A stretch of 47,469 nt of DNA, taken from contig CAIVQO010000027.1 of the NCBI GenBank assembly GCA_903908065.1, positions 1 to 47,469 of the forward strand. The letters run 5' to 3'. Positions within the stretch are counted from its first letter, which is position 1. Each line of letters begins with the position of its first letter. Made by a program: the position numbers and the translations under genes. The notes under the pieces are model-generated. The model ran no database searches and was not told where the DNA came from. It was given only the letters and a program-made list of their open reading frames with translations. Positions 44,776 to 47,469 of this stretch are shown one piece after another. This DNA is from an uncultured beta proteobacterium (GTDB lineage: Bacteria; Pseudomonadota; Gammaproteobacteria; Burkholderiales; Rhodocyclaceae).

Positions 44776-45199
44776 TATTGCCGACGAAGCGGTTTTCGAC
44801 CAGCGCCGGTGCGTCGACCTGGGGCACATGGCACTGGGTGCAGTTGTGGCGCGAGGGATCGAAGGCCTTGGTGGCGGCGACGAAATGGCTGTCGCCGAGC
44901 TTTGGCGCATTTTTCTTCACGTAGTTTTCGCTGCCATGACAGTCGAGGCACTGATTTTCGGCGAGGGTGACTTCGTCAAAGTTTTCCACCGCATGGGGAA
45001 TCACCGGCGGTTGCGTGCTGAATGTGCGTGCAACCAGCGGTTGCGTGCCGGGGCGCTTGCCGGCATAGACCATGGTCTCGGGCGCCTTGTCAGGCGCCGC
45101 GACGTCGGCGCCGCGCATCGAAACCAGCGGCTCGTAACTGGCGCAACCGACGATGGCGGTCAGCAGCGAAGCCAGAAGGATGGTGGCGGTTTTCTTCAT
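44765..45199 (-). CDS. napB: Periplasmic nitrate reductase diheme cytochrome NapB
   Basis: A 144-aa electron-transfer subunit of the NapAB nitrate reductase in the periplasm. Signal sequence to about residue 19, where LTAIVGCAS could also be a lipobox. Hemes at CLDCHGSENY and CTQCHVPQVD, with NapB marks VIPHAVENFDEVTLAENQC and SHFVAATKAFDPSRHN. The ATG at 45199 begins the signal peptide. Overlaps napF tail-to-tail. Gene order napA-G-H-B is common in betaproteobacteria. Confidence 0.96.
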   Translation of the reverse strand: MKKTATILLASLLTAIVGCASYEPLVSMRGADVAAPDKAPETMVYAGKRPGTQPLVARTFSTQPPVIPHAVENFDEVTLAENQCLDCHGSENYVKKNAPKLGDSHFVAATKAFDPSRHNCTQCHVPQVDAPALVENRFVGNIKQ

Positions 45200-45230
45200 G
45201 ATGGACTCCCCAGACGAGATTCGAAGATGG

Positions 45231-46145
45231 TTATTTCGGAGTCGCAGACGCGACCCCGGCGACAGGTAGCACGGTAGCTTTGAAACGGGTGCCGAAGGCG
45301 AACACATCCTTCGAGCAAACATCGATGCAACGACCACAGTTGGTACAGTTGGCTTCCGAAATAAGCGGCGGCGTGCCGTCGATTGCCTTTAGCGCGGGGC
45401 GGATCACCTGCGGCTCCGGACAGACCGCAAAACAGTCCATGCAGTCGTTGCAGGCCTCGCGCGCCGGCAGCCTGATCCGTGCCAGAGAAAATCTTCCGAT
45501 TAGGCTGTAGAAGGCGCCGACCGGGCAAAGATGGCCGCACCAGCCGTGACGCATGACGAACAGGTCGAACAGGAACACTGCCAGCAGCACCGCCCACGCC
45601 AGGCCGATGCCGAAGATCAGGCCCCGATGCAGCATCGACACCGGATTCACCATTTCCCAGGCAATGCTGCCTGTCGCCGCGGCCGCGACCAAGGTCATGC
45701 CGAGCATCCAGTACCGTGTCGGCCGGCTGATGTGGGCGCTGCCCTTGAGGCCCAGCCGCACGCGCATCCAATAGGCCAAGTCGGTCAGCAGATTTACCGG
45801 GCAGACCCAGGCGCAGTAGGCGCGCCCGCCAATCAACAGATAGAGCAGCACGACCAGGGCGACGCCGATCAGCGCCAACTTTTCCGGAACTTGCCCCGCC
45901 AGCATGGATTGCAGGATGACGTAAGGATCGGCCAGGGGCAGGAAATTCAATGTATAGCTGAAGGCCAGGTTGCCCTTGACGATCCACAGGCCGAACCATG
46001 GGCCGAGCAGGAACAGCAACAAGATGCCCACCTGGCTGGCACGCCGCAGCAGCAGCCACTTGTGGGCAGCCAGCCAGCCCTTGGCCGCGATGGCTTCGGC
46101 GCCGGGACGCAGGACCGGGGCGGCCGGGGCGGCCGGGGCGCTCAC
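45231..46145 (-). CDS. napH: Quinol dehydrogenase ferredoxin subunit NapH
   Basis: A 304-aa membrane protein with four hydrophobic helices and iron-sulfur motifs. Two CxxxCP motifs (CAWVCPVN, CGHLCPVG) lie at membrane helices. Two cytoplasmic 4Fe-4S sites are CNDCMDCFAVCPEP and CTNCGRCIDVCSKD. NapGH takes electrons from ubiquinol and passes them to NapB. The start is GTG at 46145, overlapping the napG stop (GTGA). It has an Ala/Pro-rich N-terminus. Confidence 0.95.
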   Translation of the reverse strand: MSAPAAPAAPVLRPGAEAIAAKGWLAAHKWLLLRRASQVGILLLFLLGPWFGLWIVKGNLAFSYTLNFLPLADPYVILQSMLAGQVPEKLALIGVALVVLLYLLIGGRAYCAWVCPVNLLTDLAYWMRVRLGLKGSAHISRPTRYWMLGMTLVAAAATGSIAWEMVNPVSMLHRGLIFGIGLAWAVLLAVFLFDLFVMRHGWCGHLCPVGAFYSLIGRFSLARIRLPAREACNDCMDCFAVCPEPQVIRPALKAIDGTPPLISEANCTNCGRCIDVCSKDVFAFGTRFKATVLPVAGVASATPK

Positions 46146-47008
46146 AGCTTGCCTCCCTGAAAGGCCTTGGGCAGTCCGGCGGCACTGCCGGGTGCGGCAC
46201 CGGAAGTCGGCGCTGGTGGCACGGCGTCGGTGGACAGACCTTTGCCGCTTTCATACTTCATGCCCTCCGGCATGTTGTAGCGGTGCTCGATGTCGGGCGC
46301 CACCAGACTGCCGCCGGCCTTTTCCTTCTCGACCCAACCCAGCCGGTAATGCGAGCTGAGTTGGCCCTTGGCCATGTAAAGTGGAAAGACCTTGATCGCT
46401 GCGATTTCGGTAGGGCAGGCCTTTTCGCACTTGCCACAGCCGGTGCAATGCTCGGAATGCACCACCGGAATAAACAGGGTGTGCTTTCCCGTCCGGGCGT
46501 TGGTTTGCGGTTCGAGCGTGATCGCCTTGTCGATGACCGGACAAACCCGATAGCAGATGTCGCAGCGCAGGCCGAGGAAGTTGAGGCAGGTTTCGTGATC
46601 CACCAGCACTGCGAGGCCCATCTTCGATTTGTTGATGTCCTTCAGCGCGTGATTCAGCGCCCCGGTGGGGCAGGCCTTGACGCAGGGAATGTCCTCGCAC
46701 ATCTCGCAGGGCGCCTGGCGCGCAACGAAGTAGGGCGTACCGGTAGACAAGGGCTCTTCCGGCTTTGCCAGGTGCAGGATGTCGAAGGGACAGTCGCGCA
46801 CGCACATCCCGCAGCGGATGCAGGCCGCGGAGAAGTCCTTCTCCGGCAGCGCCCCGGGCGGACGGATGGCCGCCGGCGGCAGCGCCCTGGCATGGCGCGC
46901 ATACAAACCGATGCCCAGGCCGAGCAAGCCGACACCGCAGGCCATGCGCGCCGTATCGGCGAGGAACTGCCGCCGCGCCGCTGTGCTGGGCTTGGTGTCC
47001 TTGTCCAT
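46142..47008 (-). CDS. napG: Ferredoxin-type protein NapG
   Basis: A 288-aa periplasmic 4Fe-4S protein. It is Tat-exported (ARRQFLADTARMACGVG). Iron-sulfur sites are CIRCGMCVRDCPFD, CEMCEDIPCVKACPTG, CDICYRVCPV and CTGCGKCEKACPTE. The C-terminal tail is Pro/Ala/Gly-rich. It works with NapH in quinol oxidation. It follows napA by about 60 nt. Confidence 0.95.
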   Translation of the reverse strand: MDKDTKPSTAARRQFLADTARMACGVGLLGLGIGLYARHARALPPAAIRPPGALPEKDFSAACIRCGMCVRDCPFDILHLAKPEEPLSTGTPYFVARQAPCEMCEDIPCVKACPTGALNHALKDINKSKMGLAVLVDHETCLNFLGLRCDICYRVCPVIDKAITLEPQTNARTGKHTLFIPVVHSEHCTGCGKCEKACPTEIAAIKVFPLYMAKGQLSSHYRLGWVEKEKAGGSLVAPDIEHRYNMPEGMKYESGKGLSTDAVPPAPTSGAAPGSAAGLPKAFQGGKL

Positions 47009-47067
47009 GATTCGAGGGCGGGAAGCTCACGCCAGTCACAACTCCCCGCCGTTCCCGGTCATCCGGC

Positions 47068-47469
47068 TCAGGCCTTGACCACCTTGGCCGCGCACTTTTT
47101 GAAGTCCGTCTCTTTCGAAATCGGGCAGGTTGCGTCCAGAGTGAGCTTGTTGACCAGCCGGTGCTCGTCGAAGAAGGGAATGAAGATCAGACCCTCTGGC
47201 GGCTTGTTGCGACCTTTGGTGTCCACTCGCAGCTCGATTTCGCCACGGCGTGTCGATACCTTGACCACGTCGTTGCGCTTGAGGCCCCGCTTTTCGGCAT
47301 CCTTCGGATGCATCCAGACCACGGCATCGGGGAAGGACTTGTAGAGCTCGGGCGCGCGGCGCGTCATCGAGCCGGTGTGCCAGTGCTCCAGCACACGCCC
47401 GGTGCACAACCAGAGGTCGAAATCCTTGTCCGGCATTTCGGCGGCCGGTTGATACGGCAGGGCGAAGAT
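47068..47469 (-). CDS. napA: Periplasmic nitrate reductase catalytic subunit NapA (3' fragment)
   Basis: The last 133 codons of napA; the gene continues beyond the right edge. The molybdopterin-guanine dinucleotide binding C-terminal domain shows [50 protein letters not shown] and the ending [12 protein letters not shown], all typical of NapA. It reduces nitrate to nitrite in the periplasm. Confidence 0.95.
   Translation of the reverse strand: MFALPYQPAAEMPDKDFDLWLCTGRVLEHWHTGSMTRRAPELYKSFPDAVVWMHPKDAEKRGLKRNDVVKVSTRRGEIELRVDTKGRNKPPEGLIFIPFFDEHRLVNKLTLDATCPISKETDFKKCAAKVVKA

Noticed and set aside
46204-46235. Sequence resembling the 28-nt repeat within napG, and another near 5927
   Set aside because: Both are inside coding genes and match only part of the core; likely chance in GC-rich DNA.

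Overview
The window is GC-rich, gene-dense DNA from a free-living Gram-negative bacterium. The hemA-plsB-prfA-prmC run, cytochrome c4, an EngB-sRNA-hemB block, an SlmA-type regulator, periplasmic nitrate reductase and many c-type cytochromes together suggest a facultatively anaerobic, sulfur-metabolising betaproteobacterium near Rhodocyclales or Sulfuritalea-like lineages. The taxonomic placement is inference from gene content and protein style, not from a database match. I found no tRNA, rRNA, CRISPR array, insertion sequence or prophage gene.

Layout. (1) 1-5.1 kb, minus strand: branched-chain amino-acid ABC transporter genes (livM fragment, livH, substrate-binding lipoprotein), a small cytochrome c and a 660-aa DUF255 thioredoxin-like protein. 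(2) 5.1-13.4 kb, minus strand: a sulfur-redox cluster. From promoter to distal end it encodes an octaheme cytochrome of the tetrathionate reductase family, a membrane cytochrome b, a monoheme cytochrome c, three YeeE/YedE-type transporters, a triple-rhodanese periplasmic protein, a single rhodanese, a periplasmic DsrE protein, a small unknown protein and CheY. A well-placed FNR-type site sits in front of the octaheme gene. (3) 13.4-19.8 kb: ilvD, lgt, a NarL-type two-component pair, purU and thrH. (4) 20.0-31.0 kb: hemA-plsB-prfA-prmC-hemerythrin, cytochrome c4, engB, a candidate small RNA, hemB, slmA, argB and a small Met/Gly-rich exported protein. (5) 31.1-44.3 kb: a thiocyanate/cyanate utilisation island. 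(6) 44.3-47.5 kb: napF facing napB, napH, napG and the 3' part of napA.

The thiocyanate island is the most coherent system here. A CynR-type LysR regulator lies divergent to scnBAC (three-subunit cobalt thiocyanate hydrolase), a P15K-like maturation protein, a four-gene SsuABC/NrtABCD-type importer (predicted for thiocyanate), then DsrE, TusA, a sulfide:quinone oxidoreductase-like flavoprotein and a DUF1641 protein. About 4 kb away, a CbiM-type cobalt permease and cyanase (cynS) form a second transcription unit. Both units carry an almost identical promoter-operator block (31145-31202 and 35530-35587) with the same internal spacing. The sequence therefore points to one regulon for importing thiocyanate, supplying cobalt, hydrolysing thiocyanate, removing cyanate and passing the sulfur on to oxidation.

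Other sequence-level signals are a promoter-hairpins-terminator small RNA gene between engB and hemB, a hairpin at the predicted 5' end of the hemA transcript, a terminator between the liv binding-protein gene and its permease gene, intercistronic hairpins inside the sulfur operon, and a 28-nt intergenic repeat present twice.
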